A stretch of DNA of 64,000 bases from Liopterus haemorrhoidalis (taxonomy: Eukaryota > Arthropoda > Insecta > Coleoptera > Dytiscidae). The position numbers and the translations under genes are program-made. Each line of letters opens with the position of its first letter. The stretch's first letter is position 1. Under the pieces are notes generated by a model. That model was not told the DNA's origin. It worked only from the letters and a program-made list of their open reading frames with translations, and ran no database searches. Location: positions 239,778,654 to 239,842,653 of the forward strand of contig OZ020611.1 of NCBI GenBank assembly GCA_963971575.1, read 5' to 3'. Shown here in pieces: positions 25,970-36,494 of the stretch.

Positions 25970-26095
25970 ATGTTCAAAAATTCGTCACCGGAGGAAATAA
26001 ATTAATTAATCGCCTTGTACGAACTCCGGGAAATTCTGTCGATCGTGAAATGTGTCGATTACCGTGACAGAATGAAAAAACATAATGTTTTGTAG
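25970..26095 (+). pseudogene. MADF-like fragment of Harbinger second ORF
   Basis: ATG at 25970 gives MFKNSSPEEIN, a TAA stop, then LIALYELREILS and a YRDRMKK-type end, resembling the start of a MADF DNA-binding domain (LIxLYExRxxLW...YRxR). The tryptophan is replaced by serine and the frame breaks off where mitochondrial-type sequence begins. Confidence 0.55.
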
Positions 26096-26371
26096 GAAAT
26101 TTTATACCCTTAAATTTAGAAAATTACCAACCTATTAACCATTTTTTTTTTTAAATTTTATTAAAATTAATTAATTAGTTTAAATTTAATTCAATTTAAA
26201 AATGAAAATATATATGTTTTTTTTTATTAAAATAAAGTTTAAAACATTATGTCTGATTAAAAGAATTATTTTGATAGAATAAATTATGTAAATTTTTACC
26301 TTTGTTAATAACTAATTACCCCAAATAATTAAGTAGAGCCTAGAATAAAATTATTAAATTATTTTAGTAAT

Positions 26372-26439
26372 TACATTTAATTGAATTAAACTATTTTTTA
26401 AAGTATCAAAAAACTTTGTACATCATCTACTAAAATGTA
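26372..26439 (-). pseudogene. Mitochondrial-type trnQ inside NUMT
   Basis: 68 bases folding with a perfect seven-base acceptor stem; TTG anticodon from CAA at 26407-26409. Mitochondrial tRNA copy, not expected to act in the nucleus. Confidence 0.8.
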
Positions 26440-26445
26440 ATTAAC

Positions 26446-26513
26446 AACAAAATATGCTAATTAAGCTTTTAGGTACATACCCCAAATATAAAGGTAATAA
26501 CCCTTTTCTTTTT
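26446..26513 (+). pseudogene. Mitochondrial-type trnM inside NUMT
   Basis: Contains GCTAATTAAGC and the CAT anticodon loop in GTACATACCCC, typical of insect mitochondrial trnM, directly before nad2. Confidence 0.78.
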
Positions 26514-26875
26514 AATATCTATTTTTTTTTTTTTATCAACTTTATTTACAGGAAGAATAATCTCTATTTCTACAATTTCATGAATAGGGGCGTGAATAGG
26601 ATTAGAAATTAATTTACTTTCCTTTCTTTTACTTTACATTCCTTTATTAAGAAAAAAGAAAAATCATATTCCTTTAAATCTTCTATTAAATATTTTTTAG
26701 TACAAGCTATAGCTTCAACTATTTTTATTTGCAATTTTATTAATAATATTTAAAATAAATTTTATAAGAAAATTATTAAAAGTACATAAATTTTTAATAA
26801 TATTAGTCAATTCAACTTTATTATTAAAAATAGATGCAGCACCATTTCATTTTTGATTTTCAGAAATTATTGTAG

Positions 26876-27003
26876 GCACCTAAAACACGTCTTCTATCAA
26901 TCCATGACTTAATTCAGCAGATTTTTTTATTCAACTTTTTTCTTTTTTTATAAATAGTTAGAATTATTACAGCTGCTGCGACCTTTCTATAGTACGACGC
27001 CAT
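26876..27003 (-). pseudogene. Harbinger transposase N-terminal fragment
   Basis: From ATG at 27003: MASYYRKVAAAVIIL, a lysine-rich run, then a TGA stop and SWIDRRRVLGA. The W(I/V)xxRxxxGA block is the conserved start of Harbinger nucleases; it is cut off at 26875-26880 by the mtDNA segment. The catalytic DDE part is absent. Confidence 0.7.
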
Positions 27004-27194
27004 CTTGGCTACTCTCCACAACTGATCAAGTGGACACAGGCTTGAGAGTTCTCTCTCTCGAGAGTAACTCTCGAGAGCAACTCGCAAGGTACTCTCGAGA
27101 GTCCACCCGATCGAAATCAGCTCTCTAGTGGACAAACCCGTGAGAGTTACTCTCGAGAGTTACTCTCGAGAGTACTCTCAAGTGGACAGGCACC

Positions 27195-28440
27195 TTTAGA
27201 ATGAGGGTTTTTGTTTTTTTTTTAAGAGTATATTATTGGGGAGTATTGCCTGATACAGGCGCCAAATTGTTCAGCACACAGAAGTTGATGTTTTTATTTA
27301 AAACTGAAATCTAAATAAGTATGTACTTGATAGTTCTGAAATCCAAGCAATTACTTAATAACTGTTTGTTAACATTTAGCTCCCATTAACGTTTTTACAG
27401 AAAAACTTGAATAATAAAATGTCAGTATTTATACGCTTTGTCACATTTAAATAGTTCAAATGAGATTTATAATATACATATTTTGAAGGATATTAACATC
27501 ATTAAAAAGAGAGAATCCTCAAAAATATCAATATATTCCGACCTACCAATGTTATGTCTGAAATAGAACATAACGTTTTTCGTCGCATTCATAGATGCTA
27601 AATTATGTAACTGTATTAAAGCTGTATGAAGAATGTATATATCTTCATTATATGCAAACAATCAATGATAAAACTAATTAGGTTGGGTTTAGTTAGCAAA
27701 AATTTTAGACAGAAAAAAGTTAAACTTGCTAGACGTATATAACCAGGTTCTCATGAGGATTTTTTCCTGTTTCCAATGAGATTTATAGTATACGTATTTT
27801 GAAAAACAAACTTCATAAAGAGTTCAATAAATATCAGTTATATTTGGACGTATTCTCGTGTTAAAAACGAGTATTTCTCTGCCAACTAACAAGGGACTAC
27901 CAACTACCTAAGAACTTTCTATAGCTAACTACAGATGCATGAATGATTACTATTGGCTCCCCACTCTTACGACCACGCCTTCTCGTTTCTAATGTTATAA
28001 TATAATTCATTCTAAGCATACAAGCCTAGTTGTGGTGGACTAATACGGAACATTAACCAAATCATTTGCTTAAATTTTCTTTAAATCTCTTCTACGGTTG
28101 AAGAAAAAATTGTATTCCCTGTAATAGTTTGAAAGTAAAGTATTTTTATTTACAAGTGTGCAAATTGACTGCCATATTGATTTAAATACTTTCCTTACTC
28201 ATGAGTTACAGATAGCTCGGAGCATAATAAAAAAGACATATCTACTTGAAAGTACTTGAAGTACCTCCAACGCGAACCTTTGTCATAGAAATACATACAC
28301 CGACCATACCCTCAATTTGACCTTGATATAGTAATTTAGTTTAAATTAATTGGAAGGTATATTTTTATGAATATAAATGTAATATATTTATGAATTGAGC
28401 AAACATGGGCACATTTCTATTATATTTTTATACTTAGATC
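27195..28440. other. Intergenic or intronic DNA
   Basis: AT-rich. A short word (GAGATTTATA..TA..TATTTTGAA) recurs at about 27460 and 27778, hinting at an old duplicated repeat. No exon recognised. Confidence 0.4.
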
Positions 28441-28444
28441 TTAT

Positions 28445-28525
28445 ATGACTTCGTGGCCCCCCAATGAAGCTTTCAGGACCCCCCAGGGGGCTGCGGCCCC
28501 GGTTGAGAAACGCTGCTATAGAGCA
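28445..28525. mobile_element. hAT MITE remnant, one end only
   Basis: Ends CCCCGGTTGAGAAACGCTG, a typical hAT MITE terminus with a C/G-rich subterminal block. The matching opposite end was not found. Confidence 0.5.
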
Positions 28526-29413
28526 TTCGATTTCCGGGTTATTCATAAAATAATATTTTCGCCGACCGATTTAAAAAGTTGCACTTTACAAGTAGGTAAA
28601 TGCCACTTTTACTTCCTTGAACAGTGTGTCTCAAAATGTGGTCGGCGGACCCCTTGAGGTTCCGCAGACATCAAATTGTTGCCTGTGAAAGTATGTACAA
28701 TGTTGTGTACCATTTATAAGTAATGCATGTGACTGATTTGGTTGCTGGTCTTTAAAAAGACATAACGTTAAAATGTTATTATGGGATATGACATATGGTT
28801 GCATGGTGGAGTCATGGTTTCAAGTCATTAAATTTCAACTGTATATTTATCTAGGGAGTTTTATTTTCTATGTACCATAATGTACCATGAAATGAGGTTT
28901 ATAGCAAATATAAACTCAAACATATCCTGTGAAATAATCAATAAATTCTATAATAGTTTTATTTAGTATCATTAAATTTCTCTGGAGCGCATTTAAGGCT
29001 CGAAATAATAAATAAAAAAGTATTTTAGATAGGCGTTATAATCATGGACGCCGTTATAATTACTTTCTGGGGGGGGGGGGTGCACCCAGAAGAGAGTCCA
29101 CTGAAAAAATAATTTCTTCCCAGTTAAAAAAAAATAAATATATATATATATATATATATTTAAAAAATAAAAATTTCTTCCCAGTTAAAAAAAAAATACA
29201 TATATATTTTTAACAAATAAAAATGTATTGCTTTAGTCACGCATTAATGGCCGGTTGCTAAAGTAAGAATTATCCCTAGCTCAAGTTAAAATCATTTGTT
29301 TTTGTATGTTGCAGCATACAAAAACAAATTGAGCCTTGCGGAACTCCTGATTTAATGGTTAGTTCTTCGGATTTGATGTCCTCAATTACAACAACTTGTC
29401 TTCTATTTTGGAG
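28526..29413. other. Repeat debris
   Basis: Includes CAGTGTGTCTCAAAATGTGG at 28623, another isolated hAT-type end, a G-tract at about 29069-29080, and a partial duplication of AATTTCTTCCCAGTTAAAAA (29110, 29171) with TA tracts. Confidence 0.45.
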
Positions 29414-29421
29414 GTAAGTTG

Positions 29422-30396
29422 CAGTGATGGGCGCGTAGAATACATGATGTAGACTAATGTAGATTTTACGCGTAAACATGTCAAGTAGAATATGCCTTTG
29501 TTTACGTGTCGAATGTAGAATGTAAACTGTACATGCGCAGTACGTTTAAATGTAATATTTGAAATAATAGAATGGTAATAGTTTAAATTTACTTTAATAT
29601 TTATGTTTATTTCAATTTTATGTACAGTCTGTTCCAAACGATTAGGCGGAACTAGATTTTGCAATCTAGTTACTTTCATCGTTTAAATCGTGCTTTTCGA
29701 CCGTTTTGTTTAAGCTTTGTAAATCATACTTACAATAAACATTTTTTGATTAAGGTTAATATCATTTTAAAATGTCATTTTCTTTATATTTTGATTTTTT
29801 GTGTCATTCTTAATACAAATTTCCCATTTATTTATTTTATTGTCAATAAAATAAGTAAAAAAAAATATTAAATTTTGACATATGTCATTCGTTTCCATGG
29901 TTTCATTGTTGGAATTTTAAATATTAACATTCCAACATGAAAAATGAAATAACCCAAGCAAGGTCCCTTCTCGTGACAACCTAAAAGAACGAAATTCCCA
30001 TTTAGTTCCGCCTAACCATTTGGAACAGACTGTAGTTCTAATTACATATATTGTTTCCAAAAATGTTATGTCACAAATCGTATGTTGTTATGGACAACAT
30101 AAATTACTTGGTTTCTGTCTGTATGAACTACAAAAATAAAATTAAAATTAAAAGTTAGCAGTTGTTTTAATCACGAAGGATCAGGAAGCTGTCAAAAATA
30201 TTAAATTTGAGTTCTTTACTTCTTCTTCTACTTAAAACTGGCGGTATTTTATTTTTTAAACGTTACATAACCTCATTTTTCATTATTCTACGCCAGATTC
30301 TACGTGTCTACACAGTCTACACTTCTCTACGCTGTCTACGGTAAATTTACACGTAGACGTAAAAAATTCAAGTTTACGCGTAGACGCCCATCTCTG
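29422..30396. mobile_element. hAT-type MITE with perfect duplication, host of nested MITE
   Basis: 975 bp from CAGTGATGGGCGCGTAGAA to GACGCCCATCTCTG, flanked on both sides by GTAAGTTG (29414-29421, 30397-30404). Same family as 9214-9931. Interrupted by a TA-target MITE at 29625-30032. Confidence 0.92.
29625..30032 (+). mobile_element. 408-bp MITE, CAGTCTGTTCCAAACG ends, nested
   Basis: Ends CAGTCTGTTCCAAACG / TTTGGAACAGACTG, TA on both sides. Exactly the same length as the inverted copy at 42052-42459 and very similar throughout, including a shared open frame (MQSSYFHRLNRAFRPF), which I take as a result of DNA identity. Belongs to a family with diverged members at about 31509-32922, 32936, 51985 and 52310. 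Confidence 0.88.
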
Positions 30397-30404
30397 GTAA
30401 GTTG

Positions 30405-31505
30405 TAAACCAATTAAGTGCTGTTCCTCTTATACCAAGACATTGTAATTTTTTAATACCTTAAGTCCTTATGGACGGGGATTCCCCTTCCAAACAATAAT
30501 ATCATTAGTCTTTTATATTCATTTTATATTAATATCTTTTTGTTTTTCAGTATTAAACACTATTTATTCTCTATAAAATGTGTTTTTGATATGTATTTTA
30601 GAGTGTCTAGAACGAATCAAATGGATTTACATTGATTCATATGAAAATAATTGCCTCGTTTTCGGATTTCAGCGATTGTTTTCGGACAGATTATCGACGA
30701 AAACCGAGGTAGCACTGTATTTGATTTGTATAAAGCTAACGATAATAACCAATAGTCACTAAATAAAAGTACATACTGATGTTATCATTCACATTCTTTT
30801 TTGACTTTCTAAAAGGGCCCCATACTCTGTGTGCCCAAGGGCCCCTGCATGGCCTAAGACGCCCCTGGTAATAAGATTTATTTTTGCCATACCTACAAAA
30901 CACAAAGCCACGGCAGTATTGATTTTATAAATGAATAATAATAAATTTGTATTGTACATAACTTTTTTATAACATTTATAACATTCGTGATTTAACTTTC
31001 GTAGTAAAACATTTTTCACCAAACACAATACATTGTAGCAAACAAAATAAAATATAACTTATCATGAAAATGGAACACGCACGGAATCTTTCATTGATCA
31101 AATAAAATAGATTCGGAAAATTCACGAAATTATTACAATCTTACAAACGCTATGAAAATAAACAAAAATTTCATGTCCAAATAGCGTAACACTGTTTATA
31201 TCTTTTGATAAAGTATATTTAAGATTAATTATGACAGAAACGTAATTTAATATCAAGTTTTTTGTTTTGAAAGTAATTGAAATTATGTCATTTAAATAAA
31301 TAAGTTTTTTATTGATCGATATTTTGTAATAACGAAAAACGATTTATCTTTTATCAATTATTTTTAATTAAATGTCAATTTTTATTATTTTTTAACACAG
31401 TTTAATATTTCGTAATGTTATTAATATTTGTTCTAAATATTAATTTTTAATTTAATATTTATAAAATTGCTGTTAGGATAATTTAAATTGATGAAATATT
31501 GATAT
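30405..31505. other. Unassigned DNA
   Basis: AT-rich; a GC-richer patch at about 30805-30870 (AAGGGCCCCTGC) may be a degraded transposon end, followed by a CCATACCTACAAAAC relic at 30888. No exon recognised. Confidence 0.4.
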
Positions 31506-31607
31506 ATAAAAGCTATTCCAAACTTTTAGGCGGAACTAAATGGGTATTTTGTTCTTTTAGGTTGTCACGAGTCACGAGAAGGGACCCTTGCTTGGGTTAT
31601 TTCATTT

Positions 31608-32604
31608 TTAGGATTTTGTAGGTATGACAAAAAAACCCTTATACCGTCATTTTGTCGTCTGTCTGTCTGTCTTTCTGTTCGGTAAAATGTGTAGCTAAAC
31701 GGTTAAACCTAGAGAGTTGAAATTTGGCACGCTTATACAACTCTTTGACCCGCACATAGGAAAAATACTAAAACATCTAAAAAACATATCCCCCTAAAAA
31801 TATAAACAAATATGTGATCATCGAAAAAAAAATATATTTTTAAAATTCAAGGGTATCAAATGAAAGCCCTTAGTACGTGGATTAACGATCAAAATTTTAT
31901 TTTTGCAAAATTAATTTTGCCAAAATTGTGCAAAAAAAAATTGTCCCACACCTGTAGCCCAGATGGTTTAAACTAAAAATCTGAAAAAAGTCTAAGTAAT
32001 GTACATTGGTGTGAACCGGAATGTTACAACAGGAATTTTTGATCAGATTATGTTTTTGGTTGACGATGTAAAATATTTAATACGTTATGTAGCACAGTAA
32101 ACCATTAAGCTTTCGTAGTGTAATGGTTAGCCTTCTCGCATCCTAAGTTACAAACTTAGGTTCGTACCTGTCTGGAGACAATTTTATTTTTAGTTTTTTT
32201 TTTTGCATTTTTATTTTTTTAAATTATTTTGTCAAAATACTAGTTATATTTTGGCAAATGTTGCATTTAATTTTTAAAAGCGTAAATTTAATAACCAGTG
32301 GGATTTATTGCAATTATAATTTAATTCTATGTTTCAATGTATACGAAATCAGAGTGGCGGAGCTTATGACTAAAAACAACCAATGGAAGCCAAAGGCGCA
32401 ATTTTAAAATTCTTAATGTACCTTGCTTTATAAAAAAAAAATACTGCACATATTTAGAAACGAAAATAATGGTTTTCGGCATTCGAATTAAAATTAAGAA
32501 AAATATATTTTAACATAAAATTTGTTTTGGCATCCCAAATAATCATCATTCAATTACTAAATAACTGCGAAATCCTGAAATGTGTGAAAATTCAAACACA
32601 TCAA
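31608..32604 (+). mobile_element. AGGGTTTTGTAGG family copy with tRNA-like module
   Basis: Starts AGGATTTTGTAGGTATGAC, carries the (GTCT)n tract, the conserved central region and a tRNA-like module at 32108-32178, and ends in a GTGTGAAAATTCAAACAC hairpin region. Inserted into a CAGTCTGTTCC-family MITE. No protein frame. Confidence 0.75.
32108..32178 (+). other. tRNA-like module (A and B box words)
   Basis: TAGTGTAATGGTTAG resembles a pol III A box and GGTTCGTACC a B box, at tRNA-like spacing. Not a proper tRNA: acceptor stem and CCA region are not convincing. Sits within a transposon copy. Confidence 0.55.
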
Positions 32605-32924
32605 CTTTTTATGTTGGTATGTGAAAATTTAAAATTATAACAGTGAAACCATGGAAACGAATGACAATTATTAAATTTATGACACATTTTTATACATTTT
32701 AAAGACAAATAAAATAAATAGATCGTAAATTTGTATTAAGAATGACACAAAAAATTAAAATATACTATAAATTACATTTTATAATGATATTAACTTTAAC
32801 TTAAAAATATTTATTATAAATATGTTTTACAAAGCTTAACCAAAACGGTCAAAAGCTTGAATTAAACTATAAAAGTTACTAGATTGCAAAATCTAGTTCT
32901 GACTAAACGTTTGGAATAGCCTAT

Positions 32925-33498
32925 AGGTCATTTCTTTGTTTTAGGCGGAACTAAATAGGGGTTTCGTATTTTTAAGTTGTCACGAAAACGGAGCTTGGCT
33001 AAGTTATTTCATTTTTTTGTTGGCATTTTGTAATCAATGGTCTACCTGATTCTCTTATTCTCAATAATTCTAGCGTTGCCCTAAAATGCCATTTTTAACA
33101 CTTAAAATACAACATTTGTGCAAAAAATGGTTATAATATATGTAAATTAACAATGTTAAGTAATAATAAACATCTTGAACACCCACAACTAAATGTTCAA
33201 TTAAAAATTGAAATTTGTTTAAAGACATAAGTAACTCCTAATCGAGGATACAAATATTTACAGTGAATATTTTATTTATCGATATTTTTTATGGTGAGTT
33301 CATTTCTATTTAAAAACTTTAATCTATTGAAAACAAAAAGACGTTTTCAAACTAATTTTGGATATGACATAAGAGAATGTTTAAATTGTCAGGAAAAAAA
33401 CAATTTATGTAAAAAACGTTTAATAATAATGAATTAACATAATTTATGCACAGTGGAAAAATGCACTGGTTGATTTTTCATGTCACACATGCTACAGG
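32925..33498. other. Truncated MITE and intervening DNA
   Basis: 32936-33045 repeats the 5' part of the CAGTCTGTTCC family (TTTTAGGCGGAACTAAATAG onward, to GTTGGCATT). The rest is AT-rich without recognised features. Confidence 0.5.
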
Positions 33499-34356
33499 TC
33501 AAAAAAAAATTGATGTGAAGTGTGAATATTCACACATTTCAGGGTTTCGCAGGTATATAATAAGTGAAGGCGGTATGCTGAGTGTGTAGGACAAATTTTA
33601 CTTTGTAGTAATCACGGCAAAATGAACGATATTTTTAAAATAATTTATCGTCTGTTAATCATATAATAAGACTGGTTATTAAATTTACGCTCATAAAAAT
33701 TAAATACAACATTTGTCAAAATATAACTAGAATTTTGACAAAATAATTTCAACATAATAAAAATGCAAAAAAAAAAACAGAAAAAATAAAATTCGCTCCG
33801 TACTCGAACTCGAAACCCTTCGTTTTCCAGCTTACGACACCAGTGCTCTAACCCATTAAGCTATCGCACACCTTGCATGTGAGTGTCTTACATTGGTATA
33901 ACTTTCGTACTTTGTGAACCAAAAACCACAAAAAATGCGTTATTTTCCGAAAACATAATCTGATCAAAAATTCCTGTTGTACTATTTCGGTTCACACCAA
34001 TATACATTACTTAGAATTTTTATAGATTTTTAGTTTAAACCATCTGGGCTACAGGTGTGGGACAAAATTTTTTTTGAACATTTTGGCAAAAATCGCTTCA
34101 AAATAATTTATTTTGCAAAAATAAAAATTTGATCGTTAATCCACGTACTAAGGGCTTTCATTTGATACCCTACTCAGAATTTAAAAAAAAAAAATTGTTT
34201 TCGATGAGCACATATGTATTTGTTTATATTTTTAGGGGGGTATGTTTTTTAGATGTTTTAGTATTTTTCCTATGTGCGGGTTAAAGACTTGTATAAGCAT
34301 GCCAAATTTCAACTCTCTAGGTTTAGCCGTTTGGCTACAATTTTTACCGAACAGAC

Positions 34357-34388
<32 letters not shown>

Positions 34389-34437
34389 GACAAAATGACG
34401 GTATAAGGGTTTTTTGGACATACCTACAAAACCCTAA
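33499..34437 (-). mobile_element. AGGGTTTTGTAGG family copy, inverted
   Basis: Complete-looking copy in reverse: the GTGTGAATATTCACAC hairpin at the low end, AGGGTTTCGCAGGTAT at 33541, a tRNA-like module at 33793-33872, a CAGA tract at 34352-34390 and the terminus CCTACAAAACCCT at 34435. Confidence 0.8.
33793..33872 (-). other. tRNA-like module, different sequence
   Basis: Minus strand: TAGCTTAATGGGTTAGAGC (A-box-like) and GAGTTCGAGTACG (B-box-like). Occupies the same place in the element as the modules at 32108 and 60436 but with different sequence. Confidence 0.6.
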
Positions 34438-34452
34438 AAAGGCGAAAAACCT

Positions 34453-34952
34453 TAAAGTGGGTTTTACACGATTCAATTAATTGAAAAAGTTGACATTCAA
34501 TTAATTGATGTGTGTAAAGCGTAAAAATTTCGTCAATTAATTGATCAATTAATTGACAAAAAATTTGCTCAATTTATTTTGAAAATAGAACAAGTTCTAT
34601 TTTTCGTCAATTTTTCATAAATTTTTTAGGGAATTCTAGGTATATTTTTATCTGTTAAGATATTGCCAACTGTTTAGTTGTAGCATAACCTCGAAACATA
34701 TTATTTTTGTTTCGTTTTCAAATCTAACATAACCTCAAACGTTCTAATTTATCATCAATATTTTCATTTTGATAAATATATCAACATGTTTTACAGTTGG
34801 TAATGTAAAAATTAAAAAAAAAAAATGATAAATAAATTAACGTGTGTAAAGCGAAGTTTTTGTTCCCAAGGTTACCAATAAATTTTTCAATTAATTGACA
34901 AAAAACTTGGTCAATTTGTTGATCAATTAATTGAACTGTGTAATACTAACTT
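34453..34952. mobile_element. Hairpin MITE rich in TCAATTAATTGA
   Basis: Ends resemble each other in inverse (TTAAAGTGGGTTTTACACG / GTGTAATACTAACTTAAG). Several copies of the palindrome TCAATTAATTGA lie at both ends. The core matches 3780-4275. Confidence 0.7.
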
Positions 34953-34974
34953 AAGACACCTACGTAAAAGTTTT

Positions 34975-36075
34975 ATAATAAAAGAGATATTAATTTTTTA
35001 AGTATTTAATTTTTGGGTTTTTTTCCGCCATAACTCTCCAAATACTTATCCAATCAAAAAAATGCATTTAAATAAAAGATGTCTTCTTATTCTTAACAAT
35101 ATTTGTAATATAAGTTTTTGCTGTTAAGTCAATAATAAGGGAGTAATTTAAATTTTTAATTTTTGGGGTTTTTCCACCATAACTCTCCAAATATTTATCC
35201 AATCAAAAAATGCATTTCAATAAAAGATTTGTTTTCTTATTCTTAACAATATTTGTAATAAAAGTTTTTTCTGTTAAGTCAATAATAAAAGAGTAAATTA
35301 AATTTGTAATTTTTGGGGTTTTTCCGCCATAACTCTCCAAATATTTATCCAATAAAAAAATGCATTTCAAGAAAAGATTTGTTTTCTTATTCTTAACAAT
35401 ATTTGTAATATAAGTTTTTGCTGTTAAGTCAATAATAAGGGAGTAATTTAAATTTTTAATTTTTGGGGTTTTTCCGTCATAACTCTCCAAATATTTATCC
35501 AATCAAAAAATGCATTTCAATAAAAGATTTGTTTTCTTATTCTTAACAGTATTTGTAATATAAGTTTTTGCTGTTAAGTCAATAAAAGGGAGTAATTTAA
35601 ATTTTTAATTTTTGGGGTTTTTCCGCCATAACTCTCCAAATATTTATCCAATCAAAAGAATGCATTTAAATAAAAGATTTGTCTTCTTATTCTTAACAAT
35701 ATTTGTAATATAAGTTTTTGCTGTTAAGTCAATAATAAGGGAGTAATTTAAATTTTTAATTTTTGGGGTTTTTCCGCCATTACTCTCCAAATATTTATCC
35801 AATCAAAAAATGCATTTCAAGAAAAGATTTGTTTTCTTATTCTTAACAATATTTGTAATATAAGTTTTTGCTGTTAAGTCAATAATAAGGGAGTAATTTA
35901 AATTTTAAATTTTTGGGGTTTTTCCGCCATAACTCTCCAAATATTTATCCAATCAAAAGAATGCATTTAAATAAAAGATTTGTCTTCTTATTCTTAACAA
36001 TATTTGTAAAATAAGTTTTTGCTGTTAAGTCAATAATAAGGGAGTAAATTAAATTTTTAATTTTTGGAGTTTTTT
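34975..36075. repeat. 150-bp satellite array, seven units
   Basis: The word TTTCCGCCATAACTCTCCAAA marks units at 35022, 35171, 35321, 35471, 35620, 35771 and 35921: spacing 149-151 bases. Units are highly similar and carry ATGCATTT and AAGTTTTTGCTGTTAAGTC at fixed positions. The open frames in it are repeats of the same DNA. A SINE sits at the high-coordinate border. Confidence 0.95.
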
Positions 36076-36081
36076 TTTAAC

Positions 36082-36217
36082 GTAATGTCCTTTACGACTG
36101 TGGCAATTAGCCAGGACAATTTTTATTTGTAAAAAACTCCATGCCTGAAGGGGATTCGAACCCGAGCCTTTAACACCGCAGAGCACATGTGTTACTACTA
36201 CGCTACGCCGGTCGGCG
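36082..36217 (-). mobile_element. tRNA-derived SINE, copy 1
   Basis: Minus strand: tRNA-like head with A box near TAGCGTAGTAGTAACA, B box GGTTCGAATCCC (36151-36162), then a shared tail (TGTCCTGGCTAATTGCCAC) ending in an A-rich tract at 36070-36080. The second copy is at 63721-63872 with the same head and tail, showing it is a SINE and not a tRNA gene. Confidence 0.85.
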
Positions 36218-36494
36218 AGTTAAAAATTTAAATTTCATGTTCATTTACATTTTTAACACTTTTACAACATTTGGCAACATCGCTCTTATTTCCCATAAGA
36301 GCAATACTGCATTCTAACCTTTGAAAGGACTATAGAATGAATTTGTTTTCAGCAACTCACCTAATTTATATCCAGTTTTAAAGTTACAACACTTATAAAT
36401 AAAACTAGATATAGGTATATTTTATGCAGCTGGGCATAAATGAGTTTGAAAACTACTAGCAGTCGAATGCAACTTCTCAACAACCACAGCGGTT
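36218..36494. other. Relic of the TAGTGCGTTCAAAG MITE family
   Basis: 36281-36336 (CATAAGAGCAATACTGCATT...AACCTTTGAAAGGACTATA) resembles the right end of the element at 9175-10231. The rest is unassigned. Confidence 0.5.

Larger units (their letters stand above)
26100..26875 (+). other. NUMT: nuclear mtDNA, trnI-trnQ-trnM-nad2
   Basis: Order and orientation match the ancestral insect mitochondrial genome: trnI-like at about 26242-26309 (GAT anticodon), trnQ on minus (26372-26439, seven-base acceptor stem TACATTT/AAATGTA), trnM (about 26446-26513) and the 5' part of nad2 from about 26515. The nad2 part shows TGA read as tryptophan (SWMGAWMGLEIN under the invertebrate mitochondrial code) and a later frame with DAAPFHFWF; at least one frameshift is present, so it is dead in the nucleus. 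AT-rich DNA at 26100-26240 may be control region. Confidence 0.88.
25734..27194. mobile_element. PIF/Harbinger element, core replaced by mtDNA
   Basis: 1,461 bp with inverted ends GGTGCCTGTCCACTTGAGAG / GGACAGGCACC and dense ACTCTCGAGAGT-type words in both flanks. The left part encodes a MADF-like fragment on the plus strand; the right part encodes a Harbinger transposase N-terminus on the minus strand. Harbinger elements carry both a transposase and a second DNA-binding (Myb/SANT or MADF) protein. The middle, where the catalytic domain should be, is mitochondrial sequence. The target duplication is not clean. Confidence 0.75.
31509..32922 (+). mobile_element. CAGTCTGTTCC-family MITE split by an insertion
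   Basis: Left part (31509-31607) and right part (32605-32922) match the two halves of the 408-bp MITE; ends here are changed to GCTATTCCAAAC with TATA flanks. The interruption is a copy of the AGGGTTTTGTAGG family. This member is more diverged than the two 408-bp copies. Confidence 0.75.

Noticed and set aside
26914..27135. 73-codon minus frame taken as one protein
   Set aside because: Only the part from 27003 downward resembles Harbinger transposase; the upstream part is the inverted terminal region.
29659..29871. 70-codon frame conserved with 42144-42425
   Set aside because: Conservation is explained by the two near-identical 408-bp MITEs; no domain and an AT-rich, hydrophobic end.
35203..35502. 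99-codon minus-strand frame with internal repeat
   Set aside because: It spans two units of the 150-bp satellite and repeats with them.
36190..36216. Possible nuclear tRNA gene with perfect B box
   Set aside because: A second copy at 63.8 kb shares the non-tRNA tail and has target duplications, so both are SINEs.
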